The notes: generated from the sequence alone by a model not told the origin. A stretch of 64,000 bases of DNA from Breviolum minutum Mf 1.05b.01 (GCA_000507305.1 DF239162.1:193501-257500); one strand, 5' to 3'. Shown: positions 1 through 12,300, counted from the first letter of the stretch. Numbers and translations: made by a program.

Positions 1-327
1 CCACCATTTTCCCTTTGAATTTAATCTCAAAACAATTCTGAGAGATGTTTTTTTTTGGAAAGAAAATCCTCTTCAGGTTGGGATTTTTGGAAAATTTGGA
101 GTTTCACTTGGGAGACTTTGTTGTTGAAAAACTACTCTTACCCCAACAAAATCATGGTTCACTGGAAAATTTCCGCGGTAGTATTCTAAGGTAACGGCCC
201 TATTGGAAATACGCCCAAAGGCTTCGTTCAACCACTGAACCTTGACTCTAGGAGGAAGGGTATCTGAATATCAATCCTATCTTTCAACAACATGCTTACT
301 ATATGTCTTCAAGATACCTACTGGCTA
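1..327. other. No gene seen at the left edge
   Basis: I see no convincing exon here. The block at about 150-215 ('cactggaaaatttccgcgg', 'ggaaatacgcc') recurs at 990-1045, so at least part of it is a dispersed repeat. It probably belongs to the intron that follows exon 493-624 on the minus strand. Confidence 0.4.
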
Positions 328-492
328 CTTGGAGGATCGGGCCCCATGACGGACGGATACGTGGTTAATTGGCCCATAGTTAGTTTTTGTCCCCCTAAGT
401 AGGGTTGTGGGACCCCTTCCCAAATGGCCATTCATGGCTTACAAATGGGTGTTAATAACCACTTACGATACCTACGATAGTCCTCCAAGTAC
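328..492. mobile_element. Foldback element, family F5
   Basis: Inverted repeat of about 165 bp. One end reads 'acttggaggatcgggcccc' and the other ends 'gatagtcctccaagta', so the termini pair as ACTTGGAGGAT / ATCCTCCAAGT. On the minus strand its end begins GTACTTGGAGG and abuts the last base of predicted exon 493-624, so the element supplies that GT donor. Other F5 copies lie near 17080-17215, 19005-19125, 26443-26595, 27948-28105, 29068-29185, 32870-33110, 42773-42895 and 43808-43955. No protein is encoded, so it would have to be a non-autonomous element. Confidence 0.7.
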
Positions 493-624
493 CAGCCTTC
501 CCCAGGAAAAGCTTGGGACTCCCAGCAGGCAGCGACCCCTCCACTTTGCGAGGGGAGTTTTCTCGCCGCACCCAAAACTCCGCCGGCAGTTTACTCACGG
601 CAGAAACCTGCTGGTTTTTTGAGC
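493..624 (-). CDS. Internal exon of an unidentified minus-strand gene
   Basis: On the minus strand a strong acceptor (T-tract then CCAG) precedes 132 nt that are open throughout and encode 43 residues, beginning SKNQQVSAVSKLPAEFW. The exon ends AAGGCTG before GTACTTGGAGG, where an F5 element begins. It enters in phase 1, exactly the phase in which exon 2005-2080 leaves, so the two are probably consecutive exons. The gene continues off the left edge. I do not recognise the protein. The plus strand is also open here, but its splice signals are weaker. Confidence 0.5.
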
Positions 625-1350
625 CTGGAAAAAAAACGCAGAAGTTTCACCAAAGAAAAACCTCCATCTTTGAAAGACCTGGAGCTTTGGTTGGTTGGTA
701 AAATGACGACCTCTTCCCTTCCCCAGCTTCAAGGAGAAAAGATGTGAGAACAAACCATTTGTAGTTGAAATATATCACCCTGGAAGATCCAATCTGCCAC
801 TTTGATCAAATTTGATGAACTTTTAATTTCATGGACTTTCGATGAATAATTCCACCTCACATCAATTCAAAAAATCATCTTGGAGGAGCGGACTTGCAAA
901 ATGAAGGCACACAAACACAAAAACTTACAGTAAATTGCGGATCCAACATATCCAATCCAACAAAATCACCTTTTCTCCCAACAAAATCATGGTTCACTGG
1001 AAAATAGCGGTAGTATTTGAAAGGCAACGACCCTATTGGAAATACGGCGAAAGGTTTCAATGCACCTACGATTCTGGAAGTCGAACACATATCTTCCAGG
1101 CTTAAAGCTGATCTTTTCCAACACGAAACGTTGATCTTTGGGGGGGTAGATCCCATCAATACCTTTCAAAGTCTACTGGAAAGTATTGGGGAACAAACCT
1201 ATTGAAAAATCAAATTGAAGGAACAGTTGGTGGTTCTTCACCACCCAGTTGAAACATATGCGCAGTCGTCGAAAGGGGTTCATGAAACCCCAATGATCGG
1301 GGTGAACCTTAAAAATATTTGAAGCCAGCACCTAGAACATCAGTTGATGT

Positions 1351-1480
1351 TTATCTTAGGTTTGCTTGTTTGGTGGTTGGGAAAAAGCTCCAAACATATT
1401 CCCCAAATGGTGGTGACAAATGGTGACTTGCCATGGTAGAAAAGTAAAAGATCACATTAAACAAACAAAAATTATAAGAT
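1351..1480. mobile_element. Foldback element, family F3 (degenerate)
   Basis: Shows the F3 signature: 'ttgcttgtttggtggttgg', then 'ccccaaatggtggtgac', 'gccatggtag' and a closing run resembling 'aaacaaatccaag'. It lies in the predicted intron between exons 2005-2080 and 493-624. The rest of 625-2004 holds only repeat-like or unassigned sequence, including three spaced copies of 'ccaccacccagcaaaaag' or close variants at 1858-1960. Confidence 0.5.
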
Positions 1481-2004
1481 GGAACTTTTGCCCTGCCAAA
1501 ACACGAACTAGTGTATATAATGAGAAGATTAAGTGCTCCCAACCCTATTGCGACCATCTGCTCGCCATTTAGAGGTGAAAATGGTTATCCATAGGTTACA
1601 CTTCTTCATCACTAAGCAAGGCCCCGTTAATCATCTAGGGTTCCCTTCATAAAAATAAATGGATGACGTACACACTGTGAACGAGGGTTTTGGGCCCCCA
1701 CACCAAGATGGAACACGAATTTAGATAATAGGAGATCAACATCAACATGGATGTTTGGTTGGCGGTTTCAGTCCCACCCATTTTCGAAAAACATACGCAA
1801 ATCAAAATGGATCATCTTTGCAGGGATCGGGGCAAAACATGAACAAACGTCTTTGGAAAACCACCACCCAGCAAAAAGAATCGTTGAAACCAACACCTAG
1901 CCAAAAAACATCTTTAAAACCACCACCCAGCAAAAAGAAATTCTTTGGAAAACCACCACCTAGTAACGCAAACTCCAAGTAAAAAATTAGATTCTCCCCC
2001 CCAC

Positions 2005-2080
2005 TTTTTTTCCGCGCAATAAGACTCGCCGTCTTGATTTCGGTTTGCCATCGACTTGCCAACTTGCCGACATTCGGAAT
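2005..2080 (-). CDS. Internal exon of an unidentified minus-strand gene
   Basis: 76 nt on the minus strand after an acceptor ending CTCCTAAAG and before a GTGGGG donor. It encodes 25 residues beginning IPNVGKLASRWQTEIK, with codons ending mostly in C or G, unlike the flanking DNA. It enters in phase 0 and leaves in phase 1, matching exon 493-624. I see no known domain. Because the stop codon of the aldolase gene lies upstream at 5070, this is part of a different gene. Confidence 0.5.
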
Positions 2081-5069
2081 CTTTAGGAGGGGTGAACCAC
2101 ACGGTGTCTATACCTTGCTAAGGCAGGTTGGATGATAGGGATCCTTATGACGGCTAAGATGTAATCCCTAAATAACTGGGTAGTATTTCATGCCCTATAT
2201 AACCCAACCAATCAATATCAATCAATCACAGTATTTTTGAGTGGCTCAGGTGAAAAAGAAGTTATAGACAATACTGTTGATGGAAGGAATCTTGCACCAG
2301 TGAATATGGAGGACATCCGACTTTTCAGCAATAAACAACAGGTGGTGCAGGATTTCTCCCTAAAACTAACATAGCCCCTAAAAATGGTTGGAAGATGAGA
2401 TTTCCTTTTGGGATGGCCTATTTTCAAGGGCGAACTGTTAGTTTTACAGAGTGTAAACAATATGCAATATATATATATATACATATATAAAGATAGAAAC
2501 CTATTATAGTATATAATATATTATATAAATACATATGTTGGACCTACCCAGCCGCCGAACCCCCCAGGATGCTCTCAACCAGGGATTGTTGCATCTTCAG
2601 CAAGGGATCCCTATAAACCTTCATTTGCCACTGTTACTGTTACTGGGTGGTAGATCTCATCAATACCAATACCTCTCAACTATACTGAAAACATTGGGGA
2701 ACAAACCAACCTTTGAAAAACAATCATCTATGTGATTTGAAGGAACAGTTGGAATATGTTACAAGAAAAATTCAAGATAAATTTGAGTTCCTGAAAAGAA
2801 AGAGGCATGATTTCCATATAAATCTCTATATCCAAAGACCCCGTCGGCTTCCTGCTTGAACCGCACAACCCCTACTCATGACATCAAGGCGCTTTCAGTC
2901 GTATGGGGGGGGGGCTTCCGATTGTACTCCACCCGGAGTTGTGGCCTAAAATTGGAAAAAACGGAATTTCATATCCAACCATTGCCGTTTTCTTGGATTT
3001 GCTTGTAGAAGATGCTTGGAAAATTCGTGACCCAAATAAAGAGTCTCCCAAGTGGTGAACAATGGTGATTTTTTCCATGGTATATTTAAATTGCCAAACA
3101 CTGGGAGTGCTTCAAACTCTTCCCTCGAAAAAACATGATGTTATAAAAACATTCCTGGAAAACAGCCGTTGCTTGTTAATTTCCATCAACTTTAGCCCTA
3201 AAAACAGCCATCTAGTTGCCTAAAGAAAATGATACTCCCTATGTTTTTCCAGGTTATCTTTAGGCCCACAACCCATCAGGTGCTGCGCGTTCGGAAAACT
3301 GCTGCATCGAAATCTTTTGAAAAACCCGGGGTTTTACTTGTGGGGTCATGGAAATTGGGATATCAAGCAACAACCCTTTGTGGCTAAAAGACGCAGTTGT
3401 TTGCTTGGATTTGCATGTTCAAATATGCTTGGAAAAAGTTCAGAACATATCCCAAATGGTGGTGAACAATGATGGTAGACCCATGGTACAATCCGTAAAA
3501 CATCATCATCAAAACAAATCCAGGTTTAAGGATGTTCACCCAAAAGGGTCAGGTGAACAGTACTTACAAACCATAACACATCTTTTTGGCATCAAGGATT
3601 GGGGGATGTTAATCGATCAAACTGTTGATGGTTGAAATGTGGCCAAACGCCACCATAGATTTGCTTGTTCGGTGGTTGGAAAAAAGCTCCAAAGATATTC
3701 TCCCCAAATGATGGTGAAAAATGGCAATCTACCATGGTAGACAGTAAAAAATCACCTTCAACAAACAAACACCTCAGTTGAATTCTCAGAAACTTTTCCT
3801 CTTTTTCCCCAGGAAACCGATGGGGATAGACGTCCACTCACCATCAACACTACTGTTTTCCAAAACTTTCCAACAACCCGATAGAAAAAACTACCCTCCT
3901 TAAAACCCCAAAAAGTCGCCCCTGAAAATTGATGATTGGAAAACAAACCCTTCCTTTTGGGGCCCGCCATTCTAGTTAGGTGCAAACAGTTAGTTTCAGG
4001 AAGGGTAACCCCGTGCATTCCTCAGGTTGACGACCTTAATTGGTAGTTCTTATCGAAAAAAATCAACAAGACAACACATAGAAAAACAATTTGTCCAATG
4101 TCATTCCACAAAGCCCCCAAGAAACATCTCATTGCCATGACCCTTTCGGAAAACCCGCACCCGGATCCGTGCCGGAAAGTGGGTTGCACTCTGTCAGTTT
4201 GACAGAGGAACCGCTGTGCTATGTAAAACCACAGCTGAAGTTTTCAGCCAAATTGGGTATGCCTCAAAACTGTAAACCCAAAAACATCTCTAGTTGGTGG
4301 TTTCAACCCATCTGAAAAATATGCTCGTCAAAAGTTCATCTTCCCCAAATAGGGTTGAAAATATAAAAAACTGTTTGAAGCCACCACCAAAAATACCTCA
4401 TGGTAATGTGTTTTTTTCTTTTTCTGAAGGCTTTGGGTTGGTTTCTTGGATTGTTTTCTGCCCAGTTCGAAAGCTTGAAGCTTGAGACATGCCCGAATTA
4501 AATCGGTGTTGAAATTTTGAGCGAACAGCATGGCATGGAAGTTGGAGTAGTTGGAGTGGTGGGGTGGTTGCGCCTTAACTTTGGGTTTCAAAGATGTGTT
4601 TAAGGGGTCTTCCGTCATTGAAATTTTGGTTTCCGGTTGCTATCCAAACATTCAAACCCTGCAATTACATCTTAACACAGCATCACCATCCATTGCAGAT
4701 GGTCACAAATGTAAGAAGCGGCTCGGCCCCTCAAAATATTGATCAGGCAAGTCTGCATACCTGCAGGTTATCACTTTGGAGAAACTTTGCATCCCCCCAA
4801 AAAAAACGACTAGGATTAGTGATTCACATCACGAAACGCAGCAACGAACAAAGAGAAAATACCAACAAAAACCACATCGTGCCATGCTACCACTCCTACG
4901 TCTTAGAAAGAATTCTTCAGAATCGCTCAGGCAGGGACTTTGTCCTCAACACTTCAAAATGATCGAAGGGAATCAGCCGTCGCATGCAGCAACCATGGGA
5001 GACAAGTTCCATCTTCAATGGGCTGTTGTGCCGTAAAGCACAAAGAAGTTTCAAGTATCAAATATCAAT
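2081..5069. other. Spacer with foldback elements and possible 3' UTR
   Basis: Holds a degenerate F1 element (about 2125-2215), F7 (2360-2450), an AT tract (2465-2530), F3 copies (2985-3090, 3403-3524, 3656-3770), F14 (3150-3255), F7 (3885-4005) and F2 (4283-4390). The element-poor part at 4490-5069 lies directly downstream of the aldolase stop codon and could hold its 3' UTR. A possible minus exon near 4100-4190 was seen, but both strands are open there and I could not decide. Confidence 0.5.
4283..4390. mobile_element. Foldback element, family F2
   Basis: 'agttggtggtttcaaccca' at one end and 'gtttgaagccaccacc' at the other, with 'tgctcgtcaaaa' and 'cttccccaaatagggttg' inside. This is the standard F2 layout, in the same direction as the other copies I found. 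Confidence 0.7.
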
Positions 5070-6305
5070 CTAGCTGCTAGACGGTTGCAAAGTAAACAAG
5101 AGACAAGACACTTTCTTTTCTTCTTCCTTCTTGGCCTCTGCATCTTTCTTGGGTTCCTCCTTCTTTGGCTCTTCCTTCTTGGCCTCTGCATCCTTCTTGG
5201 GTTCTTCCTTCTTCNNNNNNNNNNNNNNNNNNNNNNNNNNNNNNNNNNNNNNNNNNNNNNNNNNNNNNNNNNNNNNNNNNNNNNNNNNNNNNNNNNNNNN
5301 NNNNNNNNNNNNNNNNNNNNNNNNNNNNNNNNNNNNNNNNNNNNNNNNNNNNNNNNNNNNNNNNNNNNNNNNNNNNNNNNNNNNNNNNNNNNNNNNNNNN
5401 NNNNNNNNNNNNNNNNNNNNNNNNNNNNNNNNNNNNNNNNNNNNNNNNNNNNNNNNNNNNNNNNNNNNNNNNNNNNNNNNNNNNNNNNNNNNNNNNNNNN
5501 NNNNNNNNNNNNNNNNNNNNNNNNNNNNNNNNNNNNNNNNNNNNNNNNNNNNNNNNNNNNNNNNNNNNNNNNNNNNNNNNNNNNNNNNNNNNNNNNNNNN
5601 NNNNNNNNNNNNNNNNNNNNNNNNNNNNNNNNNNNNNNNNNNNNNNNNNNNNNNNNNNNNNNNNNNNNNNNNNNNNNNNNNNNNNNNNNNNNNNNNNNNN
5701 NNNNNNNNNNNNNNNNNNNNNNNNNNNNNNNNNNNNNNNNNNNNNNNNNNNNNNNNNNNNNNNNNNNNNNNNNNNNNNNNNNNNNNNNNNNNNNNNNNNN
5801 NNNNNNNNNNNNNNNNNNNNNNNNNNNNNNNNNNNNNNNNNNNNNNNNNNNNNNNNNNNNNNNNNNNNNNNNNNNNNNNNNNNNNNNNNNNNNNNNNNNN
5901 NNNNNNNNNNNNNNNNNNNNNNNNNNNNNNNNNNNNNNNNNNNNNNNNNNNNNNNNNNNNNNNNNNNNNNNNNNNNNNNNNNNNNNNNNNNNNNNNNNNN
6001 NNNNNNNNNNNNNNNGGCTCTTCCTTCTTGGCCTCTGCTTCCTTCTTGGGTTCTTCCTTCTTTTCCTCCTCCTCCTTCTTCGGCTCTTCCTTCTTGGCCT
6101 CTGCTTCCTTCTTGGGTTCTTCCTTCTTTTCCTCCTCCTTCTTCGGCTCTTCCTTCTTGGCCTCTCTTTCCTTCTTGGGTTCTTCCTTCTTTTCCTCCTC
6201 CTTCTTCGGCTCTTCCTTCTTGGCCTCAGCATCCTTCTTGGGTTCACTGGAATCTTGCTTTTTCACCTGCTCGTCTTCCTTGATCACATCAGGAGGAAAG
6301 CCCTC
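5070..6305 (-). CDS. FBA: Aldolase exon 18: Lys/Glu/Pro-rich tail with stop codon
   Basis: Acceptor ATGTCAG precedes GAGGGC. The exon enters in phase 0, as exon 17 leaves, and begins EGFPPDVIKEDEQVKK. It then becomes a repeat built from units such as EPKKEAEAKKEE and EPKKEEEKK, and ends KKVSCLLFTLQPSSS before TAG at 5072-5070. Positions 5215-6015 are N; the 801 bases equal 267 codons, so the frame is kept if the gap size is right. No in-frame ATG precedes the repeat, so it cannot start on its own from ATG. Tails of this type are usually disordered and highly charged; their function here is unknown. Confidence 0.7.
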   Translation of the reverse strand, partial: EGFPPDVIKEDEQVKKQDSSEPKKDAEAKKEEPKKEEEKKEEPKKEREAKKEEPKKEEEKKEEPKKEAEAKKEEPKKEEEEKKEEPKKEAEAKKEEXXXXXXXXXXXXXXXXXXXXXXXXXXXXXXXXXXXXXXXXXXXXXXXXXXXXXXXXXXXXXXXXXXXXXXXXXXXXXXXXXXXXXXXXXXXXXXXXXXXXXXXXXXXXXXXXXXXXXXXXXXXXXXXXXXXXXXXXXXXXXXXXXXXXXXXXXXXXXXXXXXXXXXXXXXXXXXXXXXXXXXXXXXXXXXXXXXXXXXXXXXXXXXXXXXXXXXXXXXXXXXXXXXXXXXXXXXXXXXXXXXXXXXXXXXXXXXXXXXXXXXXXXXXXKKEEPKKDAEAKKEEPKKEEPKKDAEAKKEEEKKVSCLLFTLQPSSS

Positions 6306-9300
6306 CTGACATGCATGCTTTGTGAGCAGCGGGGACCTCTATTTTGCTGAGGAAGTATGGGAGGAATGGATGTCGGAATCAAGTGAAGGCATCATATAGC
6401 AATCCAAAGTGGTAGTGATAATGACTTTGTTTTGTCTTTAACATAGCGAAGCTAATTTACGTGCTAGGGGAAGGGCACCAAATGACGACTCATGATGAAT
6501 CAATGAAGAGAACAGGGCATGTCATTTTAGCACTTGCTACTGGCTACTCCCTGAGGCAGTTGCTAATTTGCTGTGGAACAGCAGCAGTCACCAAATTCCA
6601 TCATCCACTTAACACACTTGGACAAAGTTTTGAATTACTGTAACTTGTTGAGTATATCCTTAGCAAACCATTTTAGGGTTGCTAGCTTTTATCCCAAACC
6701 TTACCGTGGAAAAACCGGTGGATTTTTGAGACTTGCACCTCCCCCACCCGAGTGGAAGCACCTGATAGCTTCCAGTAGCTGCTGCACTGGCAATGGCCAA
6801 TTCTTGAAGATAAAGTTCACCTAAAACTCAACTAATTGTTCATTGGTGCTTTGGGGCCCGGTGGTTTGGATTCCGATTGGATCCCCTCTATGAAAGGGAT
6901 TGTTACTAAGGGAAAACCCCTAGAATCCCACCAGCTGATGAAACGTTTGCGGAAAAAACACGTCACAGCTTTTGGGTGCTTTTGTTTTCGGCCAAGGAAA
7001 AAAAAACACAGTGTGCACACCCCCACAAACTTTGTCAGTTCGCCCCTGAAAATAAGCCAAAACCCGTAAGGAAAATAGTCTTCCAAGTGTCATTTTTCAA
7101 GGGCTATGTTAAATTTCGGCGTGTCTAGTGTTTGTTGATTTTTATTTGGGGAGACGTCGGCCAAAATTTGTATGGCCACATAAAAGGGGGGCGAGTCGGA
7201 CACTTATGGCTCGCATGAAACAGGGCTTGCGATGAATGTCCACCATAACTGGCCAAACTACAATAATTCACCAACCTAGATTTACCTGAAATACGGGGAT
7301 TTTCCTTACTCAGCTACATTTTGGGGTGAGGTCGTGTGAGGTCGCTAAAATTTGACCACATAAAAATCACAAAAAAAGGTTGATTGCCATCATCTTATAC
7401 CTATGCTAGATGTTGAACCCCCCTAAAAGGAGAGCAAGCTTTGTGAAATGTCAGGTCTCTTGTTGGAAATGCTACATATGTCAATTTGAACCACGCATCA
7501 AATTGATCAGGAAGTTCCTTGAATTTGAATTTTTCCTTAAAAAGAAGTACAGTAGTTGAAAAGTAGATAGCACAGTCCGTACATATTGGTTTATGAGGAC
7601 CCTTTACTAAACTACCTTTTGGTATCTGTGCCATCTATTTTGACCTTAAGGTAATGAAGGTACTTCAGCTACATCTTCTTTTGATCAACATCACAGAAGC
7701 CAACTTTTATCAAGCGGGAAAATCTTCGGGTTTTTTGATTGCAATCACAGGAGACGTTTTTCATGTTACTGTAACTAGTTGGTGGTTTCAAGCCCTTTGA
7801 AAAATGATAGTCAAAGTGAGAAACATCTTCACATAGGGATAAAAAATATTTGAAACCACCACCCAGGTAATCAGTTCATTTTACCAACACTCTTCCTGAA
7901 GTGTTTTTCACAACAAGAAATCATTTTTTGGGGATAATTTTTGGATACAGTACTCTCCAGCAAACTAACACATCCCAAGGAAAGCCATCTTGAAAAATAC
8001 CTTGGGTGGGGATGTGATACACCCCTGAAAATTAACATGGAACCTAAAAATCACCCCAATTGAAATCCAGAAAATCATCTGAACCATCCACCTCCATGAC
8101 TTTGGGTTCGTTTGAGCCGTTAATTTTTCTAGGGAAAAATTAGTTCCCAGAAAGGGTGCACCCTGGAAGATTAACGGCTGGGCTGGAACCTACAGCCATC
8201 ACCTATTTCGGAAAGGAAAATTGATCTGAACCAAACCTCCAGGGAATTTATGGAACCCAGCCGTTTACTGTATCTTCAGCGGCGTAAAAAATGGTGTAAA
8301 CCATCTCCACTCTTCGAGAAAGCGCTGCCGAAGAAACTCATCTCTTTCAAAGGGATCTTCCCGCCTTTACCCTGGCGAAGATGGACAGCTGTGGGAACTG
8401 AAGGGGGTGAAAAAAACGAAGATCTTTGGTGAAAACTGTGGCTTTCCCCCGATTTTTTGGATATCCATATGTTCGCTTCATTTCCTTGTATGAAATTATG
8501 AAAACTATGGGAACTTAAAGGGTACAACTTGGAAAATCTCAAGTTGAGGGTTTGGAATTTGATTCTGATACATCTTTTGCATCCAAAAAACAACAAATCC
8601 TTTCATCATAGAACATTGAGATTCCCTGTGAAACCCCACCGGGGTACCCACAACCAACAGTTGCATTTTCCACCGCTTTTTCGGGATGAACAAAAACATC
8701 GGTCATTCTATGACTCAACATTAAACTCAACTAAACCGAGACAAAAGTTGTTGCAGTGACTTTCCATCCCATCTTCGCAATCCTTCGCAGCTTTAAAAAA
8801 AAACACAAAAAAAACGCAAAATGAAAATTCATTCAATACACGAATCACCGTGAGGAAACATCTGTCCAGATGATGAAACGTGTTTTTTGTCCAAAAGTTC
8901 CCAGTCCCCAATTTTTTTCCGAAGTTTTTTTGTTCTCACCGATGTATGAACATCATGGTATGTCCCGGTACCCTGTGGCCTTGCACAGGTCTAGAAGTGG
9001 TGCTTGTAAAGCCCAACTCCACGAGAAGGAAATGTTCCTGCAAGATGGGCCAAAAATACATCTTAGATGCAAGCGACTCTTCGGTGGCTGGAAAAAAAAC
9101 ATATTCCCCAAATGGTGTATTTCATCGTGATTTAGAATGGTACAAAGTTTAAAAAAATCAGGCCAAAAAACAACTCCAAGAAATGGCCGCCTAACGAATG
9201 GCCTAAACTGGAGTGATAAAACCCTACTTACAGGGGTTATAACTCCATTTTACAACTAGCAGGGGCCCATCTTGTGGTCAACAGTTGGCGGTTGAGCCGC

Positions 9301-12300
9301 CCTCCCTAGCAAACATATGCGCGAGTCAAATTGGGAATCATTCCCCCAGGAACCAACATAAAGAATCTTTAAAACAACCCAGTGTTTTTTTGTTTGGGGG
9401 GGTTTCCAACCCCCAACGAACTTGATTTTGGAAAAATAACATGTTGAAGCTGATGTGTTTATTAAAAAATGAACTCCATAAGTTTCGACTTGCGCAAAAA
9501 AAAAGGACGACAAAAGTTTCCCTCCAGATCCAGCAATGAAAAAAACATCCACAAGTGCGCCACGAAAAAAAAAACTCTTACTTTCCATTATGACATTCTG
9601 GTTGCTTAATAGGGATCCTTATATTGGCTCCTTATAATCCCTATATAACTGGGTAGCATTTCATCCCCTATACAACCCCAAACAACCAGGGTAGCCGCTA
9701 TTTTCATTGATCAAAAACGTTGGAACCTCAAGGGTTTCCATGGAAATCTAAAGGTACCCGCCACGTAAACACCCCAAGAAATAGCCGGCCTTATGAAGTT
9801 CTTTTGTAAAAAAGCCCACCATTGTCCATGGAAAACCATGGAAAGTGAGTTTTTGTTGGGGTTACCTTTTTCGAAGTTGTGCTGCTTAGTAATCCCTTAA
9901 TTCTTTTTAGGTCTTGTTTCTTGGGGGGTGGCATTGGGCACCCTTAGATTCCCATGAAGATCAGTTCGAAACGTGGTGGACGAAAAGAACTTTCCTTCAC
10001 TTTAAGCCCTGGAAGAGGAGATTCCCTATTGAAAACCCATCATTTTCAGGGGTTCCATGTTGATTTTCGGGGGTGTATAACCCCAGTTCCCCGGCTGCCA
10101 TCTATCACTGCCAAAGATCCAAGGCATGCGACCCATGCGGTTCTTCACCTGCCCCAGGGAGTTTCACCACCGACTTTCGCGTCGATGGATTTCCCAGAGT
10201 TCCCCCTGGAAAAACCCACCAGTTTTTAAATGGATGGATGTTGGGTTAAACACCATTTCCATTGCCCATGCAAAGATTTGGCATCATCATCATCCAATTG
10301 ATAGCCGGTTCCATTTTATAAGTGGATGACTATCAGGTTCCAGGTTGTTATATGTTCATGTTCCCCCAGCATAAACGGCACAACAGGTGGATGAAACCAC
10401 TTTTTTAAAGCCACCCTTCAAGGTGATGTTTGGTGTTAAACCACCCCCAAGGTTCGGAAGATTCATCGCAAACCCTCGAAAGATGCTTCCCCGAAAGACT
10501 AACGCCTGGAAGCCAAAGTTATGGAATTGGATGGTTTGGTGGTTCAAATGTTTTTCCTTTTCAGCTTTTGAGTGATGTTCAGATTTCAGCCCTTGGTGGA
10601 ACCTCATCTCGTTGATATCTTGTTATTGTTGTTGGTGGTCTGGTGAAATATCCCTACCAAAACTAATGTGTTTGTGCATATCATTAGATCTAAATTGTGA
10701 ATATGTATATCATAAAATGGACATGACACATGTATATCTTACATATTGCAGTAACAAAGTTCTGAGAGCTTGTAACCACAATTGTTAAGATGCAAGACAC
10801 TCACCCCAGCAAGCAAGCTCTTCTGCATGCACCACAATGATGTTCTTAAATCGTTGAAGTCGGAGTAGCTTTCACAAAAAATGCAATTTCACTCATACTG
10901 TTGATGGAAGAAATCCTGCACCACCTGTTGTCTATGGAACCCTATGAAAAATGGGATATTCTCCATATGAACTGGTGCAGGATTTCTTCCATCACGTTGG
11001 ATTTTGACATCTTTTTTTTCGCTTTTTGTGTTGGGAAACGACAAAATTATTGGACAGAAAAAAACAATATCTACTACTAACAAGGAACACCCGAACCAAC
11101 AACCCAGACGGAGACACGGTCTGACCATTGTTTGTTTTTCATGACGTTCATCAGGTGCTTGTGTTGTTGCAAGATCTCGGCAATCTTTGATGAAAGGCAA
11201 CTGTCTCCTTTCCTATCTTTGCGTCAGATGCTGCGCTCTTGAAATCTGTAAAGAACAGCACATGACATTTCCTTCTATCCCCATCATCATTACGCCTTTG
11301 ATTCAATAAACAAATGCTCGAACTCGTGTTGAAAACCATGAAATTTGCTAAGTTGTTTCATACTAATCCTTATGACGACATCTAATTTGAACTTGTAAAT
11401 TTGTGTCTATGTCATTTCACCTCTAAACCAACTTCTTGTTTCCCAACTAAAAAAAAATTGGAACAATAACAATTTCGAGTCTTTAAACAAAAAATCATCA
11501 ACAACTCCCCAGTCATCCAGCTACCCATACCCGGTCGTCGTGCTTTAGCGGCCCGGCCCCCGGCCTTGTTGAGTGCATTTAGCCTTGCTGCGGCTCCTTC
11601 CAAACTTTGTCCACCACTGAGGAAGTTCACCCCACGGATCGCCACAGGCATGGTCTACCGGGCGGGATGGGATGACGGGATGGGATTGGGTGTTTTTTGG
11701 TGGGTGAAATGACCGGTTGGGGCTTGACCAGGGTTGATGGGGTGACCATCTACTTGTTAGGCATAAAGCGCTTCAGTGTTTCATCCATCAACCTTGTTCA
11801 AAGCTTAAAAAAAAGATTATGACGTTCCATTATACTGGTTGGTTCATAGGGATCTTGGGATCCTTAGAATGGCTACTACATAATCCCTATATAACTGAGT
11901 CTAATCCCTATACACAGCAAATATCCAGGGCAAACCGGTCACTACTCATCTGTTGCAACCAAAACTTGCTAAAACAGATGACTCGAAATTCGAGTCGTAG
12001 GCTTGGTATGGGCTTGGTCGCCTTGTTGGGGGAAGGATTGTTTGTGAAGGTTAGAGTAGGGAGCAATAATGATGGGAATCTAAGGGTACTCCCCAATGCC
12101 ACCCCTCCCCCCAGAAAATAGGGATTAAGGCCTTGTTTCTTGGGGGGGGGCACCCTTAGATTCCCATGACATAAGGTAGTTTCGCCCTCGAGTCATGAAT
12201 TGACAAGAAATGATGATTTGAAGGTCAAGAAAATCCTCGGATGGTCTTGCTCCCACCCTTTTCCCATCCTGTTGATGGCAACCAGAAATCCGGCGGTTGC

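Noticed and set aside
5051..6350. Other long frames across the N gap (Arg-rich minus frame; Leu- or Ser-rich plus frames)
   Set aside because: Only the KE frame is in phase with the upstream aldolase exon; the others are shadows of the triplet-based repeat.
6461..6643. Plus-strand 60-residue ATG frame (MLGEGHQMTTHDESM...)
   Set aside because: It lies inside the 456-bp aldolase intron 17, with no splice or codon support.
10149..10205. 57-nt minus exon with a perfect acceptor (TTTTTCCAG) and donor (CAG/GTGAAG), reading NSGKSIDAKVGGETPW
   Set aside because: I first placed it in the aldolase gene, but its phase cannot be joined to exon 14, and the Trp-Asn-Ile-Ser junction is made directly by exons 14 and 15 with a GA donor. 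It lies in intron 14.
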